A DNA stretch of 64,000 nucleotides from an uncultured Alphaproteobacteria bacterium (GCA_937142855.1 CAKZQZ010000090.1:17186-81185), one strand, 5' to 3'; positions 9,008-18,682 are shown, counted from the stretch's first letter. Translations and numbers: made by a program. Notes: generated by a model not told the origin, from the sequence alone.

Positions 9008-9033
9008 TTTGTTTTTATATGAATTTGTTTTTA
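9006..9033. repeat. 12-bp direct repeat upstream of coaBC
   Basis: AATTTGTTTTTA occurs twice, at 9006-9017 and 9022-9033, with starts 16 bp apart. The first copy overlaps the ubiB stop codon and the second ends 29 bp before the coaBC ATG. Because coaBC itself begins with a helix-turn-helix domain, this is a candidate operator, but AT-rich DNA makes such repeats likelier by chance. Confidence 0.4.
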
Positions 9034-9062
9034 GTATATATTTTTTAGGGTAACAAAATAAA

Positions 9063-10484
9063 ATGAAAGATATTTCGGATTTAATCTCTTTACTTGGTGG
9101 TACTGGAGCAATTGCTCGCAAGTTAGGTATTAACCCATCTGCCATATCGAATTGGAAAAAGCAAAATAAAATTCCTAAAACAAAATATGAGGCTATTTCA
9201 AAACTGAGTTTGGATCTTAATATTAATATTGAAGAATATCTATTTCCTAATGATTACAAAGGGTCCAAATTTAGTATACTTTTGATTATATGCGGAGGTA
9301 TAGCATCTTACAAATCTCTTGAAATTATTAGATTAATTAAAAAGAATAATATTGAGCTAGATGTTGTCATGACTAAATCAGCCCAAAAATTTCTTACCCC
9401 TTTGCTTGTTACAAGTTTAAATGAAAAAAAATGCTACACCGACCTTTTTTCCATTGAAGATGAAGCAAATATGAACCACATCACACTAGCGAGAAAAGCA
9501 GACATAATTTTAGTGGCACCTGCTACAGCAAATATAATGGGAAAGTTTGCAAATGGGATTGCTGACGATCTTGCAAGTACTATTTTGCTTGCAACTTTTT
9601 CTACTGTTTTTTTAGCTCCTTCAATGAACCCTGTAATGTGGGAAAATTTAGCAACACAAGAGAACTATCATAAACTATTAGATAGAGGAATTAAGTTCAT
9701 AGAACCTGAAAGTGGTGATATGGCTTGCGGTGAATTTGGAACTGGAAGGTTACCTGAGCCAAAACATATTATTGATGAAATAGTGAATAATCTCAATTAC
9801 AAAAAAAAAATACAAAAACAATTTAATAATGTCTCTGTTGTTATCACAGCAGGCCCAACCATTGAAAACATTGACCCCGTAAGATTTATATCGAACAAGT
9901 CCTCTGGAAAGCAAGGTTATGCAATAGCTTCAGAATTATCAAATAGAGGAGCAGATGTTACTGTGATTTCAGGGCCCGTAGATATACCCCCTCCAAAATG
10001 TAACAAATTAATCAAAATAACATCAGCTCAGGAAATGTACGATAAAACTATTTCAATATTACCTGCTGATATTGTGATTTGTTCAGCAGCTGTTGCGGAC
10101 TGGAGGCTCATTCCTGAAATTAATAATAATCACAGCTTGAATACGAAGCACAAAATTAAAAAGTCTAATCATAACTTAAGATTTACAACACTAAAAAACC
10201 CAGACATTCTTGAAACGATATCTAAATCAAAACGAAGACCCAAGCTTATTGTTGGCTTTTCCGCAGAGACAGAAAATATAATTGAAAATGCAAAATCTAA
10301 ATTAATATCTAAGAAACTTGATCTTATATTAGCCAATGATGTAAGCCAGAATAAAGTCTTTGGTAAAGATACAAATAAAGTTTATGTTCTAACTAATAAT
10401 AATTGTGAAGAATGGAGCGAACAGAGTAAAAAATCTGTTGCATCAAATTTAGCTAACAAAATAAATGAAATGTTCTTTTCTTAA
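9063..10484 (+). CDS. coaBC: Bifunctional CoaBC (PPC decarboxylase / PPC synthetase) with an N-terminal helix-turn-helix domain
   Basis: Joins cysteine to 4'-phosphopantothenate (CoaB) and decarboxylates the product (CoaC) in coenzyme A synthesis. 473 residues against about 400 for the usual protein. Residues 1-60 form an extra Cro/CI- or YdaS-like helix-turn-helix (TGAIARKLGINPSAISNWKK, residues 14-33). The flavin-binding CoaC domain starts near 69: ICGGIASYK, catalytic His139 in MNHITLAR, PSMNPVMW, and Cys222 in GDMACGEFGTGR. CoaB follows from about 256: ITAGPTIENIDPVRFISN, AAVADW and the KIKK lysines. The ATG at 9063 has an upstream AGGG; the frame is continuous. dut, usually next, is absent. 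Confidence 0.93.
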   Translation: MKDISDLISLLGGTGAIARKLGINPSAISNWKKQNKIPKTKYEAISKLSLDLNINIEEYLFPNDYKGSKFSILLIICGGIASYKSLEIIRLIKKNNIELDVVMTKSAQKFLTPLLVTSLNEKKCYTDLFSIEDEANMNHITLARKADIILVAPATANIMGKFANGIADDLASTILLATFSTVFLAPSMNPVMWENLATQENYHKLLDRGIKFIEPESGDMACGEFGTGRLPEPKHIIDEIVNNLNYKKKIQKQFNNVSVVITAGPTIENIDPVRFISNKSSGKQGYAIASELSNRGADVTVISGPVDIPPPKCNKLIKITSAQEMYDKTISILPADIVICSAAVADWRLIPEINNNHSLNTKHKIKKSNHNLRFTTLKNPDILETISKSKRRPKLIVGFSAETENIIENAKSKLISKKLDLILANDVSQNKVFGKDTNKVYVLTNNNCEEWSEQSKKSVASNLANKINEMFFS

Positions 10485-10514
10485 TTTTAACTACTTGCTG
10501 GATTAAAACAAAAA

Positions 10515-11264
10515 ATGCTGAATGAGAATGATTTACATAGATATGCAAGACAAATTATTATTCAAAATTTTGATGAAGAAGGCCAAGAAAAGATATTAAA
10601 AACAAAATGCCTAATTGTTGGTGCTGGAGGATTAGGTTGCCCAGTTGCACTATATGCTGCAGCTGCAGGTTTTGGACATATTGAAATTTATGATGAAGAT
10701 TTAATAGAAACAACAAACTTAAACAGACAAATTGCTCATCAAAATAAAGATATTGGGTTAAACAAAGCTGAAAATTTAGCAGAAAAATGTCTTAGTATAA
10801 ATCCAGACATTTATTTAAAACCTCACAAAAAAAACTTTGATAAATCTACAAATATAAATTCTTTTGATTTAGTATTTGATTGTTCTGACAATGCTGGAAC
10901 CAAGTACTTACTTAACTATTTATGTCATTCATTTAAAAAAATATTAATTTCTGGTTCGGCTGTTCAAATGGAAGGTCAATTTTCTGTCTGGAAAAGTGGT
11001 GTAAACAAAAACCTTCCGTGCTATGAATGTGTTTTTCCTAAAACAAAAGAAACAGCACCAATAACCAATTGTAGGGAAGCTGGTATAATTGGACCTATTA
11101 CAGGATTAATTGGGTGTATGCAGGTTAACGAAGCAATTAAGGAAATAGCCTTAAAAGAATATGCTTCAATGGCAGGTTATTTGTTTTTATACGATGGATT
11201 ACTTCAGAATTTAGATAAAATCAAACTTTCTAAAAAAGATAACTGTTTAGTATGCTCAACGTAG
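10515..11264 (+). CDS. MoeB/ThiF-family adenylyltransferase
   Basis: E1-like enzyme that adenylates the C-terminal glycine of a sulfur-carrier protein (MoaD or ThiS type) for molybdopterin, thiamine or tRNA thiolation. 249 residues. Starts with the RYARQIIIQNF segment, then nucleotide loop VGAGGLG (35-41), NLNRQ (68-72), and two zinc-binding Cys pairs at 169/172 (CYEC) and 244/247 (CLVC). No rhodanese domain is attached. The position after coaBC matches the alphaproteobacterial moeB locus, but which carrier it serves cannot be told from the sequence, so I give no symbol. Confidence 0.88.
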   Translation: MLNENDLHRYARQIIIQNFDEEGQEKILKTKCLIVGAGGLGCPVALYAAAAGFGHIEIYDEDLIETTNLNRQIAHQNKDIGLNKAENLAEKCLSINPDIYLKPHKKNFDKSTNINSFDLVFDCSDNAGTKYLLNYLCHSFKKILISGSAVQMEGQFSVWKSGVNKNLPCYECVFPKTKETAPITNCREAGIIGPITGLIGCMQVNEAIKEIALKEYASMAGYLFLYDGLLQNLDKIKLSKKDNCLVCST

Positions 11265-11815
11265 ATCATTTTTTCCATTTAAAGTTAAATCAGCCAAACC
11301 AAATTAATGTATCTTTGGTTGGTTATCTTTTTTTATTTTTAGGTTTTTTATTTTTATCAGACAAGGCTTTATCTAATGATAACAATATAAAAAATTCTAT
11401 AAATGGAAGCGGTTTGAGTATACCAAGAATAGTCTCTTCAAAAAACTCATTAACCTACTTTCGAACAGGTCCAGGTAAAGAGTTTCCTATAAAGTATGAA
11501 TTAAAACAAAAGAATTATCCCTTAAAAATAGTAGCTGAGTTTAATAATTGGAGAAAAGTTAATACTTACAATAATTTATCAGGGTGGGTGCATACACAAT
11601 TACTATCTTCCTTTAAATCAGGTTTAATAATTAATGAGACATTTTTAAAAAGGATACCTTCCATTCCAAGCCGTTCAAAAGCCAAACTTTTAAAAGGCTT
11701 GTTGATAAATATTAAAGAATGCAAAGCAAAATGGTGTAAGATAGAAGTTAATCAAAACAATAGTTTTGAAGGGTGGGTAAAAAAAGAAAAAATTTGGGGA
11801 TCCATAGATAAATAA
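11252..11815 (+). CDS. Exported SH3-domain protein
   Basis: 187 residues. A hydrophobic segment at about 21-37 (SLVGYLFLFLGFLFLSD) looks like a signal or anchor, placing the rest in the periplasm. Two bacterial SH3-like repeats follow: one with YFRTGPG...WRKVNTYNNLSGWVH and one with CKAKWCKIEVN...GWVKKEKIWG. Such domains often bind cell-wall peptides or other proteins. The ATG at 11252 overlaps the end of the MoeB-like gene by 13 bp, and a similar SH3 protein follows moeB in other alphaproteobacteria. The specific function is unknown. Confidence 0.82.
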   Translation: MLNVDHFFHLKLNQPNQINVSLVGYLFLFLGFLFLSDKALSNDNNIKNSINGSGLSIPRIVSSKNSLTYFRTGPGKEFPIKYELKQKNYPLKIVAEFNNWRKVNTYNNLSGWVHTQLLSSFKSGLIINETFLKRIPSIPSRSKAKLLKGLLINIKECKAKWCKIEVNQNNSFEGWVKKEKIWGSIDK

Positions 11816-11888
11816 AATTCTATAAAAGTTTTATTTTTTCTCTTTTAAGGATAATGTAAAATAAATAATTAAATAAGGATTTTGTATA

Positions 11889-12395
11889 GTGCCTTTATTC
11901 AAAAAATCGTTTAGCTATAAAGAATTAATCGACTGCGCCAAGGGTCAACTTGCTGGTGTAGATTTTCCAAAGCTACCTTTGCCTCCTATGCTAATGTTTG
12001 ATGAAGTAACTAAAATTGAAGAGACTGGTGGCGCCTATAATAAAGGAACTGCTCACGCTACATATAAAATAACACCTGATAAATGGTTTTTCCCTTGTCA
12101 CTTTAAAGATGACCCGGTTATGCCTGGATGTCTAGGAATGGATGCCTTATGGCAACTTCTTGGTTTTTCATTAGGTAATATGGGTGGACGAGGCAAGGGA
12201 AGAGCAATATCCGTGGGAGAAGTAAAATTTACTGGCCAAATACTCCCAATTGCAAAAAAAGTGGAATATTTTTTAGATTTCAAACGAATTATTATGAGAA
12301 AACTAATATTAGGCATAGCAGATGGTAGAGTGGTATGTGACAATAATATTGTTTTTGAAGCTTCTGATATTAGAGTTGGGCTTTTTCAGGATTAA
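11889..12395 (+). CDS. fabA: 3-hydroxydecanoyl-ACP dehydratase/isomerase FabA
   Basis: Dehydrates 3-hydroxyacyl-ACP and isomerises trans-2- to cis-3-decenoyl-ACP, the branch point of anaerobic unsaturated fatty-acid synthesis. 168 residues, close to the usual 171. The catalytic pair is visible as His71 (CHFKDDPVMPGC) and Asp85 (GMDALWQLLGF). Translation begins at GTG 11889, with AAGGAT about 8 bp upstream; no ATG is available because stop codons close the frame just before. It heads a fabA-fabB-fabI cluster, and its pairing with fabB supports FabA over FabZ. Confidence 0.95.
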   Translation: MPLFKKSFSYKELIDCAKGQLAGVDFPKLPLPPMLMFDEVTKIEETGGAYNKGTAHATYKITPDKWFFPCHFKDDPVMPGCLGMDALWQLLGFSLGNMGGRGKGRAISVGEVKFTGQILPIAKKVEYFLDFKRIIMRKLILGIADGRVVCDNNIVFEASDIRVGLFQD

Positions 12396-12421
12396 ACTAA
12401 CTAAAATAAGTAGGTATTATT

Positions 12422-13651
12422 ATGAGTAAAACTAAAAGAGTTGTAGTTACAGGTATGGGAATAGTTAGTTCTATTGGCAATAATGTAGAAACTGTCAAAA
12501 ATTCACTAATGAACCAAAAATCAGGTATTGTTAGTTCTGATATATATAAAGAAATGGGATTTAGAAGCCAAATCCATGGAGAGGTAAAAATTAATTTAGA
12601 AGACCATATTGATAAAAAGCAGTTAAGATTTATGGGAGCAGGAGCAGCATACTCAGTTCTATCTATGGAACAGGCAATCGCAGACGCAGGATTAACAAAC
12701 GATGAGGTTTCAAATCCTAGAACTGGCCTTATTGCCGGCTCTGGAGGACCTAGCACAGCTAACTTACTTCAAGCCTTTGACGTAGCAAGAGAAAAAGGCC
12801 CTAAAAGAGTTGGCCCTTTTATGGTTCCAAGATGTATGAGCTCAACTGTTTCTGCATGTATAGCAACTTTTTTCAAAATTAAGGGTGTCAATTTTTCTAT
12901 AACATCTGCATGTTCTACTTCCGCTCATTGTATCGGTATTGGAACTGATCAAATAAAGTATGGAAATCAAGATATTGTATTTGCTGGCGGTGGCGAAGAG
13001 CTTGATTGGACACTTTCTGTATTGTTTGATGCAATGGGTGCTATGTCTAGTAAATATAATAATACGCCTGAATTAGCATCTAGGCCATATGATGTTAACA
13101 GAGATGGGTTTGTTATAGCTGGTGGTGGAGGAATGCTTGTTTTAGAGGAATTAGAGCATGCAAAAGCAAGAGGCGCAAAAATATATGGAGAAATAGTTGG
13201 ACATTGCGCTAACTCTGATGGTTTTGACATGGTGGCACCAAGCGGAGAAGGAGCCATTAGATGTATGAAACAAGCACTAGCGAATACTGATCAAAACGTT
13301 GATTATATAAATGCTCATGGAACAAGCACTCCAGTTGGAGATATGCAAGAACTCCACGCTGTAAGAGAAGTTTTTAAGGATTATGATTATCTTCCAAAAT
13401 TAACAAGCACTAAATCATTAACAGGACATTCTTTAGGGGCAACAGGTGTCCAAGAGGCTATTTATACGCTTATTATGATGAATAATAATTTTATTTCAGG
13501 CTCAGCTAATATTGAAAATGAGGATCCTGAAATAGGAAATATTGAAATACCAAGGAAAACTCTACAAAACATAGACATTAACCTAGCCTTATCAAATTCT
13601 TTTGGATTTGGTGGAACTAATGCTTGTCTTGCAATATCTAAATATAATTAA
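12422..13651 (+). CDS. fabB: 3-oxoacyl-ACP synthase I (FabB)
   Basis: Condensing enzyme that elongates cis-3-decenoyl-ACP and later acyl-ACPs with malonyl-ACP. 409 residues. The Cys-His-His catalytic triad is Cys164 ([10 protein letters not shown]), His299 ([12 protein letters not shown]) and His336 ([11 protein letters not shown]). The glycine-rich tail [13 protein letters not shown] closes the thiolase fold. It follows fabA after 26 bp with a ribosome binding site near AAGTAGG. FabF is the alternative, but the fabA neighbour and the [14 protein letters not shown] region favour FabB. Confidence 0.95.
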   Translation: MSKTKRVVVTGMGIVSSIGNNVETVKNSLMNQKSGIVSSDIYKEMGFRSQIHGEVKINLEDHIDKKQLRFMGAGAAYSVLSMEQAIADAGLTNDEVSNPRTGLIAGSGGPSTANLLQAFDVAREKGPKRVGPFMVPRCMSSTVSACIATFFKIKGVNFSITSACSTSAHCIGIGTDQIKYGNQDIVFAGGGEELDWTLSVLFDAMGAMSSKYNNTPELASRPYDVNRDGFVIAGGGGMLVLEELEHAKARGAKIYGEIVGHCANSDGFDMVAPSGEGAIRCMKQALANTDQNVDYINAHGTSTPVGDMQELHAVREVFKDYDYLPKLTSTKSLTGHSLGATGVQEAIYTLIMMNNNFISGSANIENEDPEIGNIEIPRKTLQNIDINLALSNSFGFGGTNACLAISKYN

Positions 13652-13665
13652 TTTATGAGATTATT

Positions 13666-14469
13666 ATGAAGATAATGAAAAATAAAAAAGGCCTTATAAT
13701 GGGCGTTGCAAATGAGCGCTCTATAGCATGGGGTATTGCAAAGAAATTGTCTGAGGAAGGGGCAGAATTAGCTTTTTCTTATCAAAATGAAGGATTTAAG
13801 AAGAGGTTGATTCCTCTAATGGAATCTATAAATGCCAAGAAATGTTATGAGTGTGATGTTTCAACAGATATTAATGATGAAAGTTCAATAGAAAAATTAT
13901 TTGAAAAAATTTCTAAGGATTGGAAAGAAATTGATTTTGTTGTTCATGCACTTGCTTACTCCGATAAAGAAGAGTTAAAAGGTAAATATGTAGATTGTAG
14001 TAGAGAGAATTTTTTAAATTCCCTAGATATTTCGGCGTTTAGTTTTACGAGAACAGCAAAGTCGTCTTTCCCTCTGATGGTTTCAAAAGGTGGAAGTCTT
14101 TTAACTCTTTCTTATCTTGGGGCAGAAAGAACAACACCAAACTACAATGTAATGGGTGTGGCTAAGTCAGCTTTAGAGGCATCGATAAAATATTTAGCAA
14201 TGGATTTAGGGAAAAGCAATATTAGGGTCAATGGTTTATCTGCTGGTCCAGTAAAAACGTTAGCTGGAGCAGCTATCTCAGGAGCAAGACATGTTTATAG
14301 ATACTCTGAAAATGTCGCTCCCCTCAAATTCAATCCCGAGCTACAAGAAATAAGCAATTCAGCTTTGTACCTACTTTCAAATCTATCGAGTGGTGTTACT
14401 GGTAACATTCATCATGTAGATGGAGGGCTTCATAGCGTTGCTATTCCAAGATCAAACGATTTAGAATAA
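13666..14469 (+). CDS. fabI: Enoyl-ACP reductase (NADH) FabI
   Basis: Short-chain dehydrogenase carrying out the last reduction of each fatty-acid elongation round; the family is the triclosan target. 267 residues. The unusual FabI nucleotide motif GLIMGVANERSIAWGIA is at 9-25. The catalytic residues are Tyr150, Tyr160 and Lys167 (YNVMGVAKSALEAS). The substrate loop PVKTLAGAAISG is present. Start ATG 13666, or an in-frame ATG three codons later. Last gene of the plus-strand series; it converges with the enoyl-CoA hydratase gene only 6 bp away. Confidence 0.95.
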   Translation: MKIMKNKKGLIMGVANERSIAWGIAKKLSEEGAELAFSYQNEGFKKRLIPLMESINAKKCYECDVSTDINDESSIEKLFEKISKDWKEIDFVVHALAYSDKEELKGKYVDCSRENFLNSLDISAFSFTRTAKSSFPLMVSKGGSLLTLSYLGAERTTPNYNVMGVAKSALEASIKYLAMDLGKSNIRVNGLSAGPVKTLAGAAISGARHVYRYSENVAPLKFNPELQEISNSALYLLSNLSSGVTGNIHHVDGGLHSVAIPRSNDLE

Positions 14470-14475
14470 TTCTAA

Positions 14476-15267
14476 TTATTTATTTCGCCAAGTCGGTTTT
14501 CTTTTTTCAGAAAATGCTTGCATGCCCTCAACATGATCCTCGAGAGCAAAAGTTGAGTAAAACAAGGCTCTCTCTGATCTAACACCTTCTTCAAGGGTTG
14601 TTTCATAGGCAACATTGACAGCTTGTTTAGCTAATTTTGCCAAAGGCTTTGATTGATTAGCAATTTTTAAAGCTATTTCTTTGAGAGAATTATCAAAATT
14701 GGCATTATTAAATACCTTAGCAACTAACCCAGATTTTTCTGCTTCTTGGGCTGAAAGCATATCCCCAGTTAGAATAGCTAACATTGCTTTGGATTTACCA
14801 ATTGATCTTGTTAATCTTTGGGTTCCTCCAGCACCTGGAATTGCACCAATATTTATTTCTGGCTGACCAAATTTTGCATTTTCTGAGGCCACTATAAAGT
14901 CACACATCATAGCTAATTCACATCCACCACCCAAAGCGTAACCTTTTACTCCGGCTATAATTGGTGTTTGTATTTTGGGGATGTCTAACCAACCATTTTC
15001 AATATATCTATTTTGTGAAACTGTTGCATAATTGAGGCTAACCATTTCTTTAAGATCAGCACCTGCAGCAAAAGCTTTATCTGATCCAATTAGTACTATG
15101 CAACCAACAGAATCATCATGGTCAAATTTAGTAGTAGCTTCTTTTATTGCAAGAATAAAACCTGCTGATAGTGGATTAAGTTTGTTTTCATGGTTAAGCT
15201 GGACCCAACCTATACCATCCTCAGACCATGATTTAACCCATTCAGTTTTTGGAATGACATTACTCAT
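14476..15267 (-). CDS. Enoyl-CoA hydratase/isomerase family protein
   Basis: Crotonase-fold enzyme; most likely hydrates trans-2-enoyl-CoA in fatty-acid or amino-acid breakdown. 263 residues. The oxyanion hole [11 protein letters not shown] (65-75), [11 protein letters not shown] with Glu117, and [18 protein letters not shown] with Glu137 give the two catalytic glutamates of true hydratases. Its ATG (15267) overlaps the pnp stop by 8 bp, so it is the distal gene of the pnp operon. An enoyl-CoA hydratase usually lies near mutM-ubiE in alphaproteobacteria, so this copy may have moved. Substrate range cannot be read from the sequence. Confidence 0.9.
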   Translation of the reverse strand: MSNVIPKTEWVKSWSEDGIGWVQLNHENKLNPLSAGFILAIKEATTKFDHDDSVGCIVLIGSDKAFAAGADLKEMVSLNYATVSQNRYIENGWLDIPKIQTPIIAGVKGYALGGGCELAMMCDFIVASENAKFGQPEINIGAIPGAGGTQRLTRSIGKSKAMLAILTGDMLSAQEAEKSGLVAKVFNNANFDNSLKEIALKIANQSKPLAKLAKQAVNVAYETTLEEGVRSERALFYSTFALEDHVEGMQAFSEKRKPTWRNK

Positions 15268-17371
15268 CTTTTTTACTCTCTATATCCTCGCCGGTCTCTT
15301 GATTAACCCTTTTCATTGACAACTTTACTTTACCTCTATCATCAAAACCTATAACTTTAACTTTAACTATATCTCCTTCTTTACAAATGTCTGTGGTTTT
15401 TTCAGTGCGTGCATCTTGCAGTTCTGAAATATGAACCAAACCATCTTTTGTCCCCAGAAAGTTAACAAATGCTCCGAAGTCTACAGTTTTTACAACCTTG
15501 CCACTATAAATAACACCAAGTTCTGCCTCAGCTACAATATCATTAATTCTTTTTTGTGCCGCTTCCGCTGATTCGGTGTCAGAAGCTGCAATTTTGATGG
15601 TACCGTCGTCCTCTATATCAACTTTTGCACCAGTAGATTCACATATTTCTCTAATCATTTTTCCACCTGGCCCAATAACATCGCGTATTTTTTCTAGTTT
15701 AATTTTCATTGTTGTTATTTTAGGTGCAGATTCTGCTAACACCTCTCTAGAATTACTAATAGCTTTGCCCATTTCATTTAAAATATGAATTCTACCATCT
15801 TTTGCTTGGTCCAAAGCAATTTCCATAATTTCCTTAGTAATAGAGGTGATTTTAATATCCATCTGAAGGCTAGTTATTCCATCTTTTGTTCCAGCAACTT
15901 TAAAGTCCATATCGCCTAAATGATCTTCATCACCTAAAATATCTGATAAAACTGAAAATTCTTTTTTCTCTTTAATTAGCCCCATTGCAATGCCGGCAAC
16001 TGGCTTCTTTATTGGAACTCCCGCGTCCATGAGAGCTAGAGAGGTGCCACAAACAGTCGCCATAGATGAAGATCCGTTAGATTCTGTTACCTCGGACACT
16101 ATTCTAACTGTGTAGGGAAAGTCCTCTCCCTTAGGTAATAGTGGATTGACTGCTCTCCATGCTAACTTTCCGTGACCAATCTCTCTTCTACCAGGAGACC
16201 CTACTCTTCCTGCTTCTCCAACTGAGTAAGGGGGGAAATTATAATGCAACATAAACTTAGATCTATATTCACCCTCTAAAGAATCTATTATTTGTTCATC
16301 TTGACCCGTTCCTAAAGTTGCTACAACTAAAGCTTGTGTCTCACCTCTAGTAAATAGAGCTGATCCATGAGCCCTTGGCAAAGTCCCTACTTCAGCAACG
16401 ATTGGTCTTACAGTTTTAGTATCTCTGCCGTCTATTCTTTCTTTAGTTTTTAGAATATTTCCTCTAACTATATCAGCCTCTAAGTCTTTTATTAAAGTTG
16501 AAGCCAGAGTAACATTAACAAGTTCTCCAAGTTCATTTATAATTTCATTTCTAATTTCATTTAAAATTTTAGAACGCTTAGATTTATCTGTTTCTTTATA
16601 AGCTTTTTCAAACTTCTTCTTGTATGGCTTTATGGCTTTTAAATATTGATCTTTTTCAACTGGTTCTTCTGGTAAAGGACGCGGTTCTTTTGCTGCCACT
16701 TCAGCTAATTCAATAATAGCATCAATTACATTTTCTATTTCTTTATGCCCATAGTCAACAGCTCCTAACATCACTTCTTCTGAAAGCTCAGAAGCTTCAG
16801 ACTCAACCATTAAAACACCTTCCTTGGTTCCCGCAACAACCAAATCTAAAGTTGCTTCTTTCATCTGTTCAACTGTTGGATTTAATATATATTCACTACC
16901 ACTCCAGCCAACTCTACAAGCACCAATTGGACCCATAAATGGTAAACCTGAAATAGTTAATGCTGCTGAGGCCCCTATAATTGCTACGATATCTGGATCA
17001 TTTTCCATATCATGTGAAAGAACAGTTGCAATAACCTGGGTTTCATTTTTATAATTTTTATGAAAAAGAGGTCTAATTGGTCTATCAATTAATCTAGAAA
17101 CTAATGTTTCTTTTTCTGAAGGCCTACCTTCTCTCTTAAAAAAACCACCTGGGATTCTACCTGCAGCAAATGTTTTTTCTTGGTAGTTGACTGTTAAGGG
17201 AAAAAAATCAATGCCTGGTTTGGCAGATGAAGCTCCAACTGCCGTACATAAGACTGTAGTGCCTCCATAGGTAACCATTACAGCCCCGTCAGCTTGCCGT
17301 GCAATCTTTCCAGTTTCAAAAGTCAGTAATTTTCCACCCCAAGTTAACTCTTTTCTATAAACCTCAAACAT
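15260..17371 (-). CDS. pnp: Polyribonucleotide nucleotidyltransferase (PNPase)
   Basis: Phosphorolytic 3'-5' exoribonuclease of mRNA decay, a trimer that may join the degradosome. 703 residues with two RNase PH folds (about 10-230 and 315-540; [16 protein letters not shown] in the second), a KH domain ([17 protein letters not shown]) and a C-terminal S1 domain ([13 protein letters not shown]...DGLVHISEL). It follows rpsO by 69 bp, the common rpsO-pnp arrangement, where PNPase controls its own mRNA in other bacteria. The stop overlaps the next gene's start. Confidence 0.97.
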   Translation of the reverse strand: MFEVYRKELTWGGKLLTFETGKIARQADGAVMVTYGGTTVLCTAVGASSAKPGIDFFPLTVNYQEKTFAAGRIPGGFFKREGRPSEKETLVSRLIDRPIRPLFHKNYKNETQVIATVLSHDMENDPDIVAIIGASAALTISGLPFMGPIGACRVGWSGSEYILNPTVEQMKEATLDLVVAGTKEGVLMVESEASELSEEVMLGAVDYGHKEIENVIDAIIELAEVAAKEPRPLPEEPVEKDQYLKAIKPYKKKFEKAYKETDKSKRSKILNEIRNEIINELGELVNVTLASTLIKDLEADIVRGNILKTKERIDGRDTKTVRPIVAEVGTLPRAHGSALFTRGETQALVVATLGTGQDEQIIDSLEGEYRSKFMLHYNFPPYSVGEAGRVGSPGRREIGHGKLAWRAVNPLLPKGEDFPYTVRIVSEVTESNGSSSMATVCGTSLALMDAGVPIKKPVAGIAMGLIKEKKEFSVLSDILGDEDHLGDMDFKVAGTKDGITSLQMDIKITSITKEIMEIALDQAKDGRIHILNEMGKAISNSREVLAESAPKITTMKIKLEKIRDVIGPGGKMIREICESTGAKVDIEDDGTIKIAASDTESAEAAQKRINDIVAEAELGVIYSGKVVKTVDFGAFVNFLGTKDGLVHISELQDARTEKTTDICKEGDIVKVKVIGFDDRGKVKLSMKRVNQETGEDIESKKDE

Positions 17372-17440
17372 AATTATATCCTCTAATACCTAACTCTATA
17401 AAACAAACATTGTTTATTATTTAAAATAATTTAAAGCAAA

Positions 17441-17710
17441 CTATCTTCTTAATCCTAATTTTTTAATTAGATCGGTATAACGATCTTCATTTTTATTTTT
17501 AATATACTGTAATAAATTTCTTCTCTGGCCAACCATACTTAACAGCCCTCTTCTAGAGCCAAAATCTTTTTTATGAGTTTTAAGGTGTTCAGTTAAGTTT
17601 TTTATCCTTTCAGATAAAATAGCAACCTGGACATCTGCTGAACCAGAATCATTTTCATTAGTTCCAAAATTCTTAATAATTTCTAATGTCTTATCTTTTT
17701 CTATCGACAT
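17441..17710 (-). CDS. rpsO: 30S ribosomal protein S15
   Basis: Primary 16S rRNA-binding protein of the platform. The 89 residues match the family exactly, with [32 protein letters not shown] and the C-terminal [16 protein letters not shown] 17710, 19 bp after the truB stop. A weak AT-rich hairpin follows in the gap to pnp but does not look like a strong terminator, so read-through into pnp is expected. Confidence 0.97.
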   Translation of the reverse strand: MSIEKDKTLEIIKNFGTNENDSGSADVQVAILSERIKNLTEHLKTHKKDFGSRRGLLSMVGQRRNLLQYIKNKNEDRYTDLIKKLGLRR

Positions 17711-17729
17711 CTTAATGTTCCCTTCTTTT

Positions 17730-18653
17730 CTAATAGTTAATTATACGTTTTGGCTTAACTAAACCTTCTTCAATTTCTATTAAAGCTACTAAATGATTAT
17801 CATTTATTGCACAAATTTTTTTAAATTTATTATAACATGGATAGAGTGTAATAAATTTATTTTTAAATTCTAAACTATTTAGTTGAATCTTTTGCCCTAG
17901 TTTTAATTTCCTTGCTTCATGTTTAGTTATAGGCAATGCCGGGATGTCGTCTAGCACAGCCTCAATCGGTAATATATTGTTCAAAACCGATGGACTATGT
18001 ATTATTTCATTAGAAAAATCCATAAAAATCGTATTTTTTTCAACAAAATTTCCAACAGACAACCTCCTTAGAGCGCTAATATGACCAGTTGTATTTAATT
18101 TTTCAGCAATGTCTCTTGCTAAAGAACGAATATAAGTTCCCTTACTACAAGTAACTTCAAAATGGGCGCAATCATTATTTGGGATTTTTTTTAAAATTAA
18201 CTTATGGATTTTTACACTTCTCAATTTATGCTCAACAAAAATTTTTTTTCTTGCTAGCTTATAAGATCGCTGGCCATTTATTTTAATTGCAGAATAAATG
18301 GGTGGTTTTTGGAATATTTCTCCTAAAAAAGAACTTATGACTTTTAGTATCTGATCTTCTGTTGGTCTATTATCCGATTTTTGGATTACCTTACCTTCTG
18401 AATCGTCTGTTTCCGTTCTTTCACCCCATTTTACAGTAAAAGAGTATTTTTTATTTTTTTCCTGAACAAATGAAATACATTTTGTTGCTTCGCCAACAGC
18501 TATAGGCAAAACGCCAGTAGCCATAGGATCCAAGGTGCCTGCATGACCAACTTTTTTAATATTCAACAACTTGGAAATACGAGTAACTGCCTGCCTAGAA
18601 GTCACGCCAATTTGTTTGTCTAGGATTATCCACCCATTAATTTTGTTGATGAT
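17730..18653 (-). CDS. truB: tRNA pseudouridine(55) synthase TruB, likely with a non-canonical start
   Basis: Makes pseudouridine 55 in the T-loop of tRNAs. The catalytic motif [21 protein letters not shown] holds the active Asp, and [11 protein letters not shown] and [13 protein letters not shown] are further TruB motifs. The first ATG/GTG/TTG in frame is GTG 18605, giving 291 residues but cutting off the conserved opening strand: upstream, still in frame, the sequence reads [12 protein letters not shown] before VTSRQAV. No ATG, GTG or TTG lies in frame between there and the rbfA stop. A ribosome binding site AAGGA (18659-18663) stands 5 bp before AUC 18653 and 8 bp before AUC 18650, so I place the start at 18653. 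An error or mutation in an ATG is the alternative. Confidence 0.9.
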   Translation of the reverse strand: MINKINGWIILDKQIGVTSRQAVTRISKLLNIKKVGHAGTLDPMATGVLPIAVGEATKCISFVQEKNKKYSFTVKWGERTETDDSEGKVIQKSDNRPTEDQILKVISSFLGEIFQKPPIYSAIKINGQRSYKLARKKIFVEHKLRSVKIHKLILKKIPNNDCAHFEVTCSKGTYIRSLARDIAEKLNTTGHISALRRLSVGNFVEKNTIFMDFSNEIIHSPSVLNNILPIEAVLDDIPALPITKHEARKLKLGQKIQLNSLEFKNKFITLYPCYNKFKKICAINDNHLVALIEIEEGLVKPKRIINY

Positions 18654-18682
18654 AAATTTCCTTTTATCAAGTGAAAATAATG

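Noticed and set aside
11854..11859. AAGGATA-ATG-TAA, a start-stop pair ahead of fabA
   Set aside because: Codes for one amino acid only; the AT-rich leader makes it likely by chance, though it could affect initiation slightly.
12397..12756. 119-codon minus-strand frame with a glycine/proline-rich product
   Set aside because: Antisense to the start of fabB; reflects codon bias of the real gene.
17400..17440. AT-rich hairpin between rpsO and pnp as a terminator
   Set aside because: Stem of six A/T pairs without a clean T-run; too weak to call.
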